From: Thiorhodovibrio litoralis
Lineage (GTDB): Bacteria > Pseudomonadota > Gammaproteobacteria > Chromatiales > Chromatiaceae
DNA length: 64,000 nucleotides
Direction: 5' to 3'
Assembly (NCBI RefSeq): GCF_033954455.1
Contig: NZ_CP121473.1
Span: 992,001-1,056,000 of the forward strand
Position numbers and translations under genes: made by a program. Under the pieces are notes generated by a model. It was not told where the DNA came from, ran no database searches, and saw only the letters and a list, made by a program, of their open reading frames with translations. This document shows, in pieces, positions 1-9,202 of the stretch; positions within the stretch are counted from its first letter, which is position 1, and each line of letters begins with the position of its first letter.

Positions 1-1
1 C

Positions 2-1978
2 CCAGCACTAGAGCCCGAGGCGGCGGAGCCTGTTGATGAAGCGACGGAGATCATTGTCGGGCGTTCGCCCGATTGTGGTTTCGCGATCGATGCACCGACC
101 ATCTCGCGACGCCACGCCCGGATCGCCATTCGTGGTGGGCAGGTTTGGGTCGAGGATCTCAAGAGCACCAATGGGACCTCGATCAACGGTCAGCGGATCA
201 AGAAACGGGTCGCCCTGCGTCAAGGGGATCGCGTCGCCTTTGGCAGCCTGTTGTTTCAGTTCACCGGCGAGGCACTTGACCCGTGTGAGGAAGGTAACCG
301 CATCCGGGTTGAAGTCACCGGCTTGACCCGCGAGGTCAAGGATCGCAAAACCGGCCAGCCGCGTCGGCTGCTTGATGAGATCGATCTGTGCATCGAGCCC
401 GGCGAGTTCGTCGTGATCTTCGGCACCAGTGGCTCGGGCAAGTCGACACTGCTCGATGCGCTCAATGGGCGTCGTCCGGCAACCTCGGGCTCTGTGGCCT
501 ATAACGGGATCGATCTTTATTCCGCCTTCGACCTCTTCCGCTCGGGCATCGGTTATGTGCCGCAGCAGGATATTGTCCACCGCAAGATCAAGGTCAGTTC
601 CGCGCTGGGCTACACGGCAAGGCTGAGACTGCCCCTGGACACCAGTCGCGCGGAGATCGATGAGAATATCGAACGGGTGCTCGACCGCGTCGGCTTGCTG
701 GAAAAGGCCGATTTGGCGGTGGATACGCCCGAGCCGCTGAGCGGTGGGCAGCTGAAACGCGTCAGCCTGGCTGTCGAACTGGTTGCCAATCCAAACATTT
801 TGTTTCTTGATGAGGTCACCAGCGGGCTTGACGCTGGAACCGACAAGCGGATGATGCGGCTGTTCGAAGGGCTGGCCGCCGATGGCAAAACCGTTGTCTG
901 CGTCACTCATTCCCTCGAGAACATCGACACCTGTCATCTGGTTGCGCTCCTGCATCGTGGTTGCCTGGTTTACTATGGCCCTCCCGATCAGGCGGCGGCC
1001 TACTTTGGTGTCGAACGCTTGTCCGATGTCTATGAGCGGCTCGATCAACAAGATGCCAAGCTGTGGGAGTCGCGTTTCCGCCAGTCATCGCAATACCGGG
1101 ACTATGTCGCTAACCGAAAGCGTCCTGTTGCTCCAGGACAGGGGCCGGGTAAGCCAAGAAAACGGCCCGCGCCGCAGGGTGGTGGTTTGTATGGCTGGTT
1201 CGGCTTGCGTCAGGCCGCGACTCTGACGCGCCGCTATATCGACCTGTTATTGTCGGATCGGCTCAATCTGGCGGTGTTGCTGTTGCAGGCTCCACTGATT
1301 GCGCTGGTTGTTGGAGGCGTGTTCACGACCGAGGGCAGCCTGCCGGAGCGAGCCGCCGCCGAGAGTCAGATTGCTTTCGTGCTGGTGCTTTCGGCCATCT
1401 GGTTTGGCTGCATCAACTCGGCGCGCGAGATCGTCAAAGAGCTGCCCGTCTATTTGCGCGAGCGCTCGGTAACAGTGCGCATCCCCGCCTATCTGCTCAG
1501 CAAATTATTGCCGCTCGCGGTTTTGTGCGTGATTCAGTGCGCGAGCTTTCTGGCCATCGTCAGCCTGATGATCGATTTCCCCGGGTCATTTGGGGAGCGC
1601 CTTGCGGTGCTTTTTCTTGCCGGTTTCGGCGCCAGTGCCATGGGACTTGCCGTGAGTGCATTGGTCAACACCAATGACAAAGCAATTGCCACCTTGCCGC
1701 TGCTGCTGATTCCCCAGTTCATCCTGTCCAATTCAGTGGTCGATCTTTCCGGTTTCACTGAAACCTTTGCTCAGGTCGGTGTGATTGCATACTGGGCGCT
1801 GGATGCGATGCGCGCTACCCTAAGCACCGAGCTGCTTGATTTGCTTGGTCCGAATGGCCAACCTGTCATACCCGTGGTGGCCGACTGGGCCTCGGGCCTG
1901 CGGGCGCTAGCCGCCCAAGCGGCTGGGTTCCTCTTGGTAACCGTTTTCGCCCTTAAGCTGAAAGACCGGAAGCTCTAA
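2..1978 (+). CDS. FHA-domain ABC transporter, ATPase fused to permease (5' end outside window)
   Basis: An ABCG-like half-transporter with an N-terminal forkhead-associated (phosphothreonine-reading) domain. The reading frame is open to the window edge, so the start lies upstream; 658 residues are visible. FHA hallmarks GRS, SRRH and STNGTSING lie at visible residues 20-63. The ATPase follows: Walker A GTSGSGKST (about 141-149), signature LSGGQ (about 246-250), Walker B ILFLDE (about 267-272). The last 250 residues hold several hydrophobic segments typical of an ABC2-type permease. The substrate cannot be told from sequence. FHA fusion suggests control by a Ser/Thr kinase, none of which is in view. 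A secreted vWA protein follows on the same strand. Confidence 0.9.
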   Translation, partial: PALEPEAAEPVDEATEIIVGRSPDCGFAIDAPTISRRHARIAIRGGQVWVEDLKSTNGTSINGQRIKKRVALRQGDRVAFGSLLFQFTGEALDPCEEGNRIRVEVTGLTREVKDRKTGQPRRLLDEIDLCIEPGEFVVIFGTSGSGKSTLLDALNGRRPATSGSVAYNGIDLYSAFDLFRSGIGYVPQQDIVHRKIKVSSALGYTARLRLPLDTSRAEIDENIERVLDRVGLLEKADLAVDTPEPLSGGQLKRVSLAVELVANPNILFLDEVTSGLDAGTDKRMMRLFEGLAADGKTVVCVTHSLENIDTCHLVALLHRGCLVYYGPPDQAAAYFGVERLSDVYERLDQQDAKLWESRFRQSSQYRDYVANRKRPVAPGQGPGKPRKRPAPQGGGLYGWFGLRQAATLTRRYIDLLLSDRLNLAVLLLQAPLIALVVGGVFTTEGSLPERAAAESQIAFVLVLSAIWFGCINSAREIVKELPVYLRERSVTVRIPAYLLSKLLPLAVLCVIQCASFLAIVSLMIDFPGSFGERLAVLFLAGFGASAMGLAVSALVNTNDKAIATLPLLLIPQFILSNSVVDLSGFTETFAQVGVIAYWALDAMRATLSTELLDLLGPNGQPVIPVVADWASGLRALAAQAAGFLLVTVFALKLKDRKL

Positions 1979-2224
1979 AAGAACTTCAACTGAGGCGCTA
2001 AATGCCAGTGATCCCGGAATGCTGTTGCCCTTGGACTTGCGAATTGAGCTGTTGCCGACGGCGTCAACCGATGCGTTCGTTAGATCGATGCGCCGGAGCT
2101 TCAGTCCTCTCGTTGAATTCTGAAAATTTTCTATGGTTTCGCCGAGGCGAAACGAATCGGGTGGCTGTTTTAGTCGCCTGAAATCCATGTTGGTCAATCA
2201 AAGTAAAACCGATTGGGGGATACG
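1979..2224. other. Intergenic region with a short hairpin
   Basis: No convincing gene. An 8-bp inverted repeat, GTTTCGCC/GGCGAAAC, lies at 2136-2153 with almost no loop and no T-tract. It could be an operator or a weak transcript-end hairpin. The antisense frame across this stretch has no recognisable motif. Confidence 0.4.
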
Positions 2225-3379
2225 ATGCGAAAAGTAACAAGAGTTTTTGCGCAGCCTATGTCGCGCCTTTCTTTGGCGGCTTTGCTGTTTGGTTTTTTGC
2301 TGATGAGTCTGCAGGTGGTCTCAGCCCAGGGGCTGGGCTATGGTTTTGCCGCTCCAGGGAGTTACGGCCTCAAAATTTATCGCGCCGATTATGCGCTCTA
2401 CCCTTTCGTCCAAGTGTATTTTCGAACTTTCGACTCGAACATGCAGCCTCTGGTGAACCTCAATGAGCGCAATATTGGTGTCATGGTCAAGGGCCGCACC
2501 TATGACCCGATGAAAAGGCAATATGGCATTCAGTCTATCCGGCAACGCGAAGAGGCGACCCGCAGTGTTCTCATCATTGATGCCAGCAAATCCATGACTG
2601 GAGAGCCATTTGAAGAGATGCTGAGAGCCGCAATCCGCTACATTGAGAGTAAACGTCCTCAAGATGAAGTGGCGGTTTTGGCTGTCCGCGATACGAAAGA
2701 AGGCTACGAGGTCGTGTCGCCCTTTGAGCGTGATGAGAGGGCGCTCGCGCGGCGTATCGCTGATATCCAGGCCGACGGCGAGAAAACCCGGCTTTACGAT
2801 GCGGTGGGTGCCGCTCTTCAAATGTGCGGTATGGCTTCGCAAGGCACTGTCGTGGGGGCTGGAAATTATGTTGTGTCCTGCTCCCTTGTGGTCTTCTCGG
2901 ACGGCAAAGACGAGGGCAGTTCGATATCGCGTGACGAACTGATGACGCGGATCTCGAATCTGGCAATACCCGTGCCTATTTACTCCTTGGCGTATTCCCG
3001 CATCGACCCGGCTTATTTCAAAAACCTCGAGGCATTATCCAAGAATTCCTTCGGGATCTATTACCTTGTCGATGAAACCACCAATCGAATGCAGCGTGTT
3101 GTGGAGGAAATCCAGAACATTCTGCAGAGCGACTACGTCCTGACGTTCCGCTCCTATGTGCCAGTCGATGGCGAGAAACATAATTTGAAACTCGGCGTCG
3201 AGTATCCAAGTGGTAGCGGTAAATACGTCTATGACGATACCGAGTTCGAGGCCATTCAACCTCCGCCCATACCCGAGATCGATAACGCGATTTCACAGAT
3301 GAGCCAGAAAATTCCCGCATTGCCGGATGGCAACCCATACTGGGAGCGCCCTTCGGTCCCGGTTGGAGCCGGCGAATAA
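2225..3379 (+). CDS. Secreted von Willebrand factor A domain protein
   Basis: 384 residues. The start is taken as the ATG at 2225, which has the purine-rich GGGGGA just upstream; an in-frame TTG at 2213 is less likely. The N-terminus has a basic stretch and a long hydrophobic segment ending near VVSAQG, a likely Sec signal peptide. The vWA fold begins near residue 115 with the MIDAS motif DASKS in VLIIDASKSMTG, followed by FSDGKDEGS. Such domains bind ligands or partner proteins through a metal ion. It follows the FHA-ABC transporter by about 250 bp, and FHA and vWA genes often cluster, but no pathway can be assigned. Confidence 0.75.
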   Translation: MRKVTRVFAQPMSRLSLAALLFGFLLMSLQVVSAQGLGYGFAAPGSYGLKIYRADYALYPFVQVYFRTFDSNMQPLVNLNERNIGVMVKGRTYDPMKRQYGIQSIRQREEATRSVLIIDASKSMTGEPFEEMLRAAIRYIESKRPQDEVAVLAVRDTKEGYEVVSPFERDERALARRIADIQADGEKTRLYDAVGAALQMCGMASQGTVVGAGNYVVSCSLVVFSDGKDEGSSISRDELMTRISNLAIPVPIYSLAYSRIDPAYFKNLEALSKNSFGIYYLVDETTNRMQRVVEEIQNILQSDYVLTFRSYVPVDGEKHNLKLGVEYPSGSGKYVYDDTEFEAIQPPPIPEIDNAISQMSQKIPALPDGNPYWERPSVPVGAGE

Positions 3380-3385
3380 CCTACT

Positions 3386-3411
3386 GCGGCCCGTCTAAAA
3401 AAACGGGCCGC
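3386..3411. terminator. Hairpin between the vWA gene and brxL
   Basis: A perfect 9-bp inverted repeat GCGGCCCGT/ACGGGCCGC with an A-rich 8-base loop, placed between two convergent genes. The position suits a transcript end for either strand. There is no T-tract after the stem, so it is not a textbook intrinsic terminator. Confidence 0.45.
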
Positions 3412-3550
3412 GCGCCTGGCTATGGCGTAACTAGTTGGACCCGCTACTTTATGATTGAGATCACCGCAGCGACTCATCACGGTTCCTGACCAGCCCCCAA
3501 CCCCTAATCAGACGCAAACCCCGGCATCCTGACCGGTCACCCTCTGCCCC

Positions 3551-5653
3551 TCACTCCAGCCCAACCGCCTTGAAGGCCGCATCCACCGGATCGGCATAAA
3601 AGGCCGTCTGAAATTTGGCGAACAACTCGCCGGGAACACTGGGAATGTCGCCGACACTGGCCATCGGCAGCAGGATGCGCTTGGCTCCGGAGTCGAAGGC
3701 CACTTGCAGACATTCGGCCAGGTTTTCGACTGGCACGATGTTACCGCCCAGGCTCATGTCGCCGAGGATCACCAGCTGACCCTGCAGCGGCTTGCGCAGC
3801 ACGCCGGAGCAGAGGGCGACGAAGCTGGCCAGCGTCATCGCCTTGGCCGCGCCGGTGTTGTGCAACTCGACCGTATGCAGGTGATAGTCGTGATCGCCGG
3901 CCTTCACCAGTCCGCTGACGCGCGGCAGATTGGCCTTGAAGAAGTCGAACGCGATGCGGGTCGCTTCCTTGGCCGCGCTGTTGCTGCCGAGCCCGGAGGT
4001 GGCGAACTTGCCGCTGCCGGCGGTGGTTTGGGTTTCCAGCCGGTACAGGCCCAGATGCCCGCTCGTGCCCGTCGCGATGGTGTGCAGTACCCCGGGGTTG
4101 AGCAGCCCGTCCGGAATCAGCTTATCCCCACCCTGTTCTGGCACGCTGACGAAGGTCTCCTCCATCGTCTCCTGATCGATAAAGGAGAAATGCACCTCGA
4201 AAAATTCCATGCCGCCGATCTTCTTCAGCTGCTCCTTGACCCGCCGGCGCAGCTCCAGGGCATAGATCAGCACCCGGCGCACGGCGTCCTTGTCGAAGTC
4301 CCCGGCGGGATACAGCAGCTTCAGCAACCCGGACACTGTGCGCCGCGCCGCGATGGTGTCGCGCTGATTCATGTCCTTGCCGAGCCGGAACCAGCGGTCG
4401 ATGGCGTCGGAGAAAGTACGCTTGCGCATCTCGCGCATGAACTCGGCCAGGTAGTCAGTAATCAGCCCGTAGCGGTTGGTGAAAAACTCAGGGCGCATTT
4501 TCGGCACCTCCCAGCCCGGGATGTAGGCATGGAAGCGGTCGAAGAAGGCTGAATCGATCATCGACTCCGGAAAGGGTGCCAGCAGGTGGCTGGTCTTCAC
4601 CAGGGTATCGACCGGCTGGTTGATGTTGCCGACGAACATCATGCTGGCCGATGCCTGAATCGACTCGCGCCCTCTGGCGAAGGAGCCCGAGGCCATGTAG
4701 TCCTTCATGATCTGCACCCCGTCCTTGTCCTTGAACGCGATGCCGGCCACCTCGTCGAAGGCCACCAGATCCCACAGCCCGACCAGTCCGATGGTGCGCC
4801 GCGCCATGTTGTAAAACAGGTTGGCCACCGTGGTCTGCCCGCCGGAGATCAGGATGCTGTTGGGGCTGATCTCTTTGTAGATATGGCTCTTGCCGGTGCC
4901 GCGTGGCCCCAGCTCGCAGGCGTTGTAGTTGTTTTCGACGAAGGGGATCATCCGCGCCAACAGATGCCACTTGACCCGCTCATCCAGGTTGGTCGGCTCC
5001 ATGCCGGTCGAACGGCACAGGACATCGATCCACTGCGCCTCGTCGAAGCCCCGTCGCCCCTCGAACAGTTGCTCCAGGTCCAGATTGGGCATCTGGATCG
5101 GTTTGAGCTCGCCGATGCTGAACGGCGAGCCTCTGCTGCCTTCCTCATAGAAATAGTGCACCGTCGCGATGCACCAGATGCCGCCGACCAGCAGCTTCTC
5201 GAAATCCTTGACGAAACGCCCACTGATCTCGGCGTCCTTCACCCCCAGGTTGGAGAGCAGTGCCTCATAGACATCGCGGCGCTCGTTCAGGTGCACAGTG
5301 ACCTTGTCGATCACCTTGAAGCTGCCACGCTCCCGGATCTTGGATTTGATCTTCTCCGCCTCGTCCGGGCGCACATAGTTCTCGGCCAGGATGGTCTTGA
5401 CCGTCTCCAGCCCGTCGCGGATGGTCGCCTCGTCATCGGAGGCGCAATACATGCCGAGCAGATACTCCAGCACATAGACCGGCACATTCGCCCCTTCCTT
5501 GATGCGCTTGGTCAGATCCTTGCGGACCACCTTGCCGCTGAAGTGCCGGTTGAGCAGCGCATCGACATCATGCATGGCACTATCTTGTGCCTCCAGTGTC
5601 GCGGGTGCTGCGTCCGCAGCAGCGGCTGAGAAGTCGAGGGAATCAGAAGTCAT
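3551..5653 (-). CDS. brxL: BREX system AAA+ Lon-like protein BrxL
   Basis: About 700 residues, the last gene of the BREX operon. BrxL is an AAA+ ATPase with a C-terminal Lon-like fold and is needed for phage exclusion in type 1 BREX. The N-terminal region (FSGKVVRKDLTKRIKEG, VPVYVLEYLLGMY) is family-typical. Walker A GPRGTGKS lies near residue 250. The Lon-like domain covers the last 150 residues. I do not see the usual Lon serine motif: the corresponding stretch reads NTGAAKAM, and the expected lysine region reads ENLAECL. The start at 5653 overlaps the pglZ stop, so translation is probably coupled; an in-frame ATG at 5575 is an alternative. Confidence 0.9.
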   Translation of the reverse strand: MTSDSLDFSAAAADAAPATLEAQDSAMHDVDALLNRHFSGKVVRKDLTKRIKEGANVPVYVLEYLLGMYCASDDEATIRDGLETVKTILAENYVRPDEAEKIKSKIRERGSFKVIDKVTVHLNERRDVYEALLSNLGVKDAEISGRFVKDFEKLLVGGIWCIATVHYFYEEGSRGSPFSIGELKPIQMPNLDLEQLFEGRRGFDEAQWIDVLCRSTGMEPTNLDERVKWHLLARMIPFVENNYNACELGPRGTGKSHIYKEISPNSILISGGQTTVANLFYNMARRTIGLVGLWDLVAFDEVAGIAFKDKDGVQIMKDYMASGSFARGRESIQASASMMFVGNINQPVDTLVKTSHLLAPFPESMIDSAFFDRFHAYIPGWEVPKMRPEFFTNRYGLITDYLAEFMREMRKRTFSDAIDRWFRLGKDMNQRDTIAARRTVSGLLKLLYPAGDFDKDAVRRVLIYALELRRRVKEQLKKIGGMEFFEVHFSFIDQETMEETFVSVPEQGGDKLIPDGLLNPGVLHTIATGTSGHLGLYRLETQTTAGSGKFATSGLGSNSAAKEATRIAFDFFKANLPRVSGLVKAGDHDYHLHTVELHNTGAAKAMTLASFVALCSGVLRKPLQGQLVILGDMSLGGNIVPVENLAECLQVAFDSGAKRILLPMASVGDIPSVPGELFAKFQTAFYADPVDAAFKAVGLE

Positions 5654-8270
5654 TGGCAAAGAGCAGGTCAATGGTGACGTCGAAGCGGGCTTCTTCCACG
5701 TCGGTTTCGGCGTTGCGCAACAGCAGGTGATAGACCCGCTTGCTATCGAATGGGCGACTTTCCAGCGTCAGGCTCACCGTCTTGCGCCAATGATTCATAT
5801 CTGCCGAGGGGCTGTCGAAGGTCAGGGTCTCGACATTGGTCACCGGCTCGGCACCGTCGTAGAGCGCAATTTTGAGCGTGACCGGCTTGACCCGCTCGCT
5901 GACGGCCTGGTTCTGCATCAGCTCGAAGCGGTGGCGGTTGGTGGTGACCTTGAAATTGTTCCCGAGCACGCTGACCCCGACGGTCTTGATCTGAGTCTTG
6001 GTGGCCTTGTCGCCGCCCTTGTAATGCTGCACCCGGATCACCGGTACCGCGATCTCCTGCGGCATCGCCCCGCCATGGACAAAGCGCGCGCCGCCGATGA
6101 AGTGGAAGCGATTGGCTCCCTTGGGCACCCAGAACGCCATGACCGGGTCATCACCCTCCGCGCTCACCCCAGCGGTGTTGGCGGTCGAGCCACGAAAGGC
6201 CTGGTTGCTCTCGGGCAGGTCATGACCGAGTAGATAGCGTTTCTTGGCCTTGAGGGTGCCAGCGGGCTTGTCAGTGAGGGCGTTCTTGTCGGTCTCGCTG
6301 AGCGGGCGCTCTTGAAACAAAAACCCATGATCGGCGGTGATCAGCACCTGGTTGCCGTTCAGGCTGTTGACGATCTTGGCCACCAGGTCCGTCAGCTCAT
6401 CAAGCGCCTGGCGCACCGCGTGGAAGGTCTCGGCCTCGGTGGCGAGCTTGTCGCCGATGGCATCGATGCGATCATGGTACAGATACACCACTCGATAGGG
6501 CTTGATGAAGGCGCGGCCCTCGTCCTTCTTCATCGCCATGAAGGTCTCGGCCCGGACCGCGATGCCCTCGACGGCGGCCAGCACCTTGGCGCGTTGCTCC
6601 AGCGAGCCGCACGGCAAGCCGTCCACGCGCGGGTTGACGTTGGCGTCGTAGGTCAACCGCTGGTGCGGCAGCAGGGCTGCCATGCCCAGCCCGGTATAGG
6701 ACGGCAGCACGCCGAGCTGCGCACTGAGCTTGGCATCAAAGCGATAGCGGCCGTTGAGCTGCGCGGTCAGCTCCTGCGCGACCTCGTAGCGCAAGGCATC
6801 GCTGATGAGCACAAACACCCGCCGATCCGCGCCTTTCGCCAGCAAGGGCGCGACCTCGCGGGCGAAGAAGTCGTGCTGATTGGGCGCCTCGGGCAGCCGC
6901 CAGTGCGCCAGCAGGCCGTTGGCCAGATGCTGGTTCCAGCGCAAGGCCAACTCGGCCACGAAGCCCTGGCCATAGCATTGCTCGACCCGCTCGCGCAGGG
7001 CTTTGAGGATGTCCCAGTCGCGCGCCTCGGCGGCATCGGCGCAGACGCAGAAGTGCCGATACAGCTGGTCGAAGCGATACAGTCGCCCGGTGTAGGCGGT
7101 GAACAAATCCCGCGCCGTCGCCGGCTCCGGGTTCAGCGCCTCGGCATTGTGCCGCGCGAACAGCTCCGCCGCCGTCGCCAGCGCTTGATAGACCGCATGC
7201 AGCGCCTGGCGCGGGGCGGCCTGGGTGTCGGCCAGCGTGGTCGAGGCCCAATAGCCATCCTGGCGGCGCGAGACCAGGTCGCGAATGGCCCCGGCGTCGA
7301 TGGTGTCCGCCGTCTCTAGCACCCGGTCGCGCAGCCGGCGGGCGATGGCCTGCTCGACCTGGAGGAAGGTCTTGGCCTCCAACAGAGCATTAAGCGCCAG
7401 GCCGGCGAGTTGCTGATCGAGCTTGATCGCCTCGGCGACCTGGGCCGACAGCTCCTCATAGGAGGGGCTGCGCGCGCGGCTGTCGCGCCATTGCGCCAGG
7501 CACACCACGGCATTGGCGACCCCATGCTTCGGCAGCACCAAGTGCACCAGGCCGGCCGGCAAAGCCGACCCCAGCGCATGGGCCAGGTCGGAGACCAGCA
7601 GTCGAATCAGCAGGCCTTGCAGCGAGGGCGCATCCTCGCGCCACCCGAAGGACTCCGCGACCAGCTCCCAGAACGCCGCCTCAAGGCCATACTTGGCCAG
7701 TTCAGCCCAGACCGCCGGCGGTTCGTCGAACTGGCCCTGGGGGATGGCATCCAGCAGCGTGATCAACAGGGTGAAGCACTCGGGGTGATCGGCCTTGATT
7801 AGCACCGCGATCATCTTGCGGTCGATGGTCGCCGCGTCATCCTCGGCGCTGACCAGCTTCTTCAGCCGCTCCAGCCGCTCGCGACTGGCGAAGAACCTGG
7901 CCCGCTCGGCCAGATGCGCGCGCAACGACTGAGTGGACAGCCCCAGATCCGCCAGCACCATCGACGCCCGGTCGGCGCTGAAGCTGCCGCTGTAAAGGCG
8001 GATATCCAGCAGCCAGTCCTCATCCGGCGCGGGCGGTGCGCACGGGGCGTAGAGCAGATAGCGACCACTCGGGTCGTCCAGCTCCAGGCGCACCTTGACC
8101 TCCAGGGCCGGATGCTCATCGAGTCGCAGCAGGCTGACCCCGTCCAGCATCTCGACCAGCGCCGGCAGGTTCTCCTCGAAGGCGCGGTCCGGGTCGTGCC
8201 AGAACACCAGACGGTGTCCGTCCTGGTGGAAGCGCTCGTGCAGGGCATCAGTGATGCGTTGGGTGTCCAT
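5643..8270 (-). CDS. pglZ: BREX-1 phosphatase-fold protein PglZ (type A)
   Basis: 875 residues, the usual length for type 1 PglZ. The N-terminus (DALHERFHQDGHRLVFWHDPDRAFEEN) and the alkaline-phosphatase-superfamily core are characteristic: RRVFVLISDALRYEVAQEL near the middle and VLITADHGFLFQ later, which hold the metal-ligand aspartates and histidine. PglZ is essential for BREX defence and methylation. The gene begins 3 bp after the Uma2 stop and overlaps brxL by about 11 bp, so all three are probably cotranscribed. Confidence 0.93.
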   Translation of the reverse strand: MDTQRITDALHERFHQDGHRLVFWHDPDRAFEENLPALVEMLDGVSLLRLDEHPALEVKVRLELDDPSGRYLLYAPCAPPAPDEDWLLDIRLYSGSFSADRASMVLADLGLSTQSLRAHLAERARFFASRERLERLKKLVSAEDDAATIDRKMIAVLIKADHPECFTLLITLLDAIPQGQFDEPPAVWAELAKYGLEAAFWELVAESFGWREDAPSLQGLLIRLLVSDLAHALGSALPAGLVHLVLPKHGVANAVVCLAQWRDSRARSPSYEELSAQVAEAIKLDQQLAGLALNALLEAKTFLQVEQAIARRLRDRVLETADTIDAGAIRDLVSRRQDGYWASTTLADTQAAPRQALHAVYQALATAAELFARHNAEALNPEPATARDLFTAYTGRLYRFDQLYRHFCVCADAAEARDWDILKALRERVEQCYGQGFVAELALRWNQHLANGLLAHWRLPEAPNQHDFFAREVAPLLAKGADRRVFVLISDALRYEVAQELTAQLNGRYRFDAKLSAQLGVLPSYTGLGMAALLPHQRLTYDANVNPRVDGLPCGSLEQRAKVLAAVEGIAVRAETFMAMKKDEGRAFIKPYRVVYLYHDRIDAIGDKLATEAETFHAVRQALDELTDLVAKIVNSLNGNQVLITADHGFLFQERPLSETDKNALTDKPAGTLKAKKRYLLGHDLPESNQAFRGSTANTAGVSAEGDDPVMAFWVPKGANRFHFIGGARFVHGGAMPQEIAVPVIRVQHYKGGDKATKTQIKTVGVSVLGNNFKVTTNRHRFELMQNQAVSERVKPVTLKIALYDGAEPVTNVETLTFDSPSADMNHWRKTVSLTLESRPFDSKRVYHLLLRNAETDVEEARFDVTIDLLFANDF

Positions 8271-8273
8271 GGA

Positions 8274-8846
8274 TCAGGCCCAGAGGCTTGCCAGCGAGAA
8301 GCGCGTCGCCTCAAACGGCGGCTGCGATACACCGGCGTCGTCGCTGAGCGTATCTAATAGCCGCCAGCGCCCGTTGCCCTGCCGCGCATAGACCTCCAGC
8401 GTGCGCGCATTTGGGTCGATCAGCCACAGAAAAGGCACCTGCTCGCGGGCGTAAATGGGCATCTTCACCGCCCGGTCGGATGCTGCGGTCGAGGGCGACA
8501 GGATTTCGCAGACCCAATCCGGCGACAGCTCGAACCAACTCGTCTCCGGCAAGGTCGGCAGCCGCTCGCGCCGCCAACCGGCCAGGTCTGGCACCAGAAT
8601 GTCGCCGCCGAGGTGCAACTCAGGCTCATCAATGATCCACCAGCCGCCAGGTCCACCGAGCCCGCCGTCATAAGGCCCGCCAATCAGATAACCCAGCGCC
8701 GAATAGGCGCGAGCATGTTTCGGTGCCGGGCGGGGATGGGTATAGAGCGCGCCATGAAGGATCTCGCCGACCAGATGCTCCGGTAGTTCGAGGATGTCCT
8801 CGTAGGAGGCGAGACGCGCGGCGGCTGATTGAGCTGGTGGAGTCAC
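8274..8846 (-). CDS. Uma2 family (DUF820) putative endonuclease
   Basis: 190 residues, the usual Uma2 length. The Uma2 fold belongs to the PD-(D/E)XK nuclease superfamily. Visible elements are YEDILELPEHLVGEILHG at the N-terminus, ILVPDLAGW in the centre and VCEILSPSTAASDR, which together carry the acidic residues of the active site. These genes are abundant in cyanobacteria and purple sulfur bacteria, with largely unknown roles. It sits directly upstream of pglZ in the BREX operon and may be an accessory cargo gene. Confidence 0.8.
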   Translation of the reverse strand: MTPPAQSAAARLASYEDILELPEHLVGEILHGALYTHPRPAPKHARAYSALGYLIGGPYDGGLGGPGGWWIIDEPELHLGGDILVPDLAGWRRERLPTLPETSWFELSPDWVCEILSPSTAASDRAVKMPIYAREQVPFLWLIDPNARTLEVYARQGNGRWRLLDTLSDDAGVSQPPFEATRFSLASLWA

Positions 8847-8851
8847 GGCAT

Positions 8852-8911
8852 CTAGTCCTTGAAATCGTCCAGATATTCATCTGCATCGGCGATGATGGTG
8901 AGATCTTCGGG
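8852..8911 (-). pseudogene. C-terminal remnant related to the small protein at 10389-10577
   Basis: Directly after the stop codon of the upstream antitoxin-like gene, in the same frame, the sequence reads EDLTIIADADEYLDDFKD and stops. This matches the end of the 62-residue protein at 10389-10577 (ELTIIADDDEHLDDFKG) almost residue for residue. It has no start codon of its own and looks like the tail of a deleted paralogue. Confidence 0.55.
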
Positions 8912-9169
8912 TTATCCATCAAGACCCCAGTCCGACGCGGAGGCGCTGCTCATCACATCGCCCAACTCGCGGACCTTGCCGGCGAGGGCTGGCGGTGGGA
9001 CGCGTCGTTTTCGTCGAAGGAACGCCTCGGTATCCTCCTGCTTGACGTCGTCGGTGGGCGATGTGACGGCATAGCGCTGTTCCAGGAACTCGATGTAACT
9101 GAGTGCCTCTCGTGCCGCCTGTTCGGGAAGCCGGCGGCTATGGGCGTAGATGATCTCGGCGATAGACAT
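8912..9169 (-). CDS. DUF2281/VapB-like antitoxin, orphan copy
   Basis: 85 residues beginning MSIAEIIYAHSRRLPEQAAREALSYIEFLEQRY, near-identical to the first half of the antitoxin at 11498-11740. Such short helical proteins usually pair with a PIN-domain VapC toxin. Here no toxin follows; the next gene is Uma2. The C-terminal half (about residues 35-85) differs from the paralogue. The upstream DNA, through about 9202, is also duplicated at 11741-11775. It is probably left over from duplication of a vapBC module. Confidence 0.6.
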   Translation of the reverse strand: MSIAEIIYAHSRRLPEQAAREALSYIEFLEQRYAVTSPTDDVKQEDTEAFLRRKRRVPPPALAGKVRELGDVMSSASASDWGLDG

Positions 9170-9202
9170 GGCGAGTGGGTTCCTGTCAGAAGTGATCGGG
9201 GG

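Noticed and set aside
3431-3438. CTAGTTGG near the left end of the BREX island, matching bases next to tRNA-Leu (21571-21578)
   Set aside because: Only eight bases match and the match does not extend into the tRNA 3' end, so it is too short to call an attachment site.
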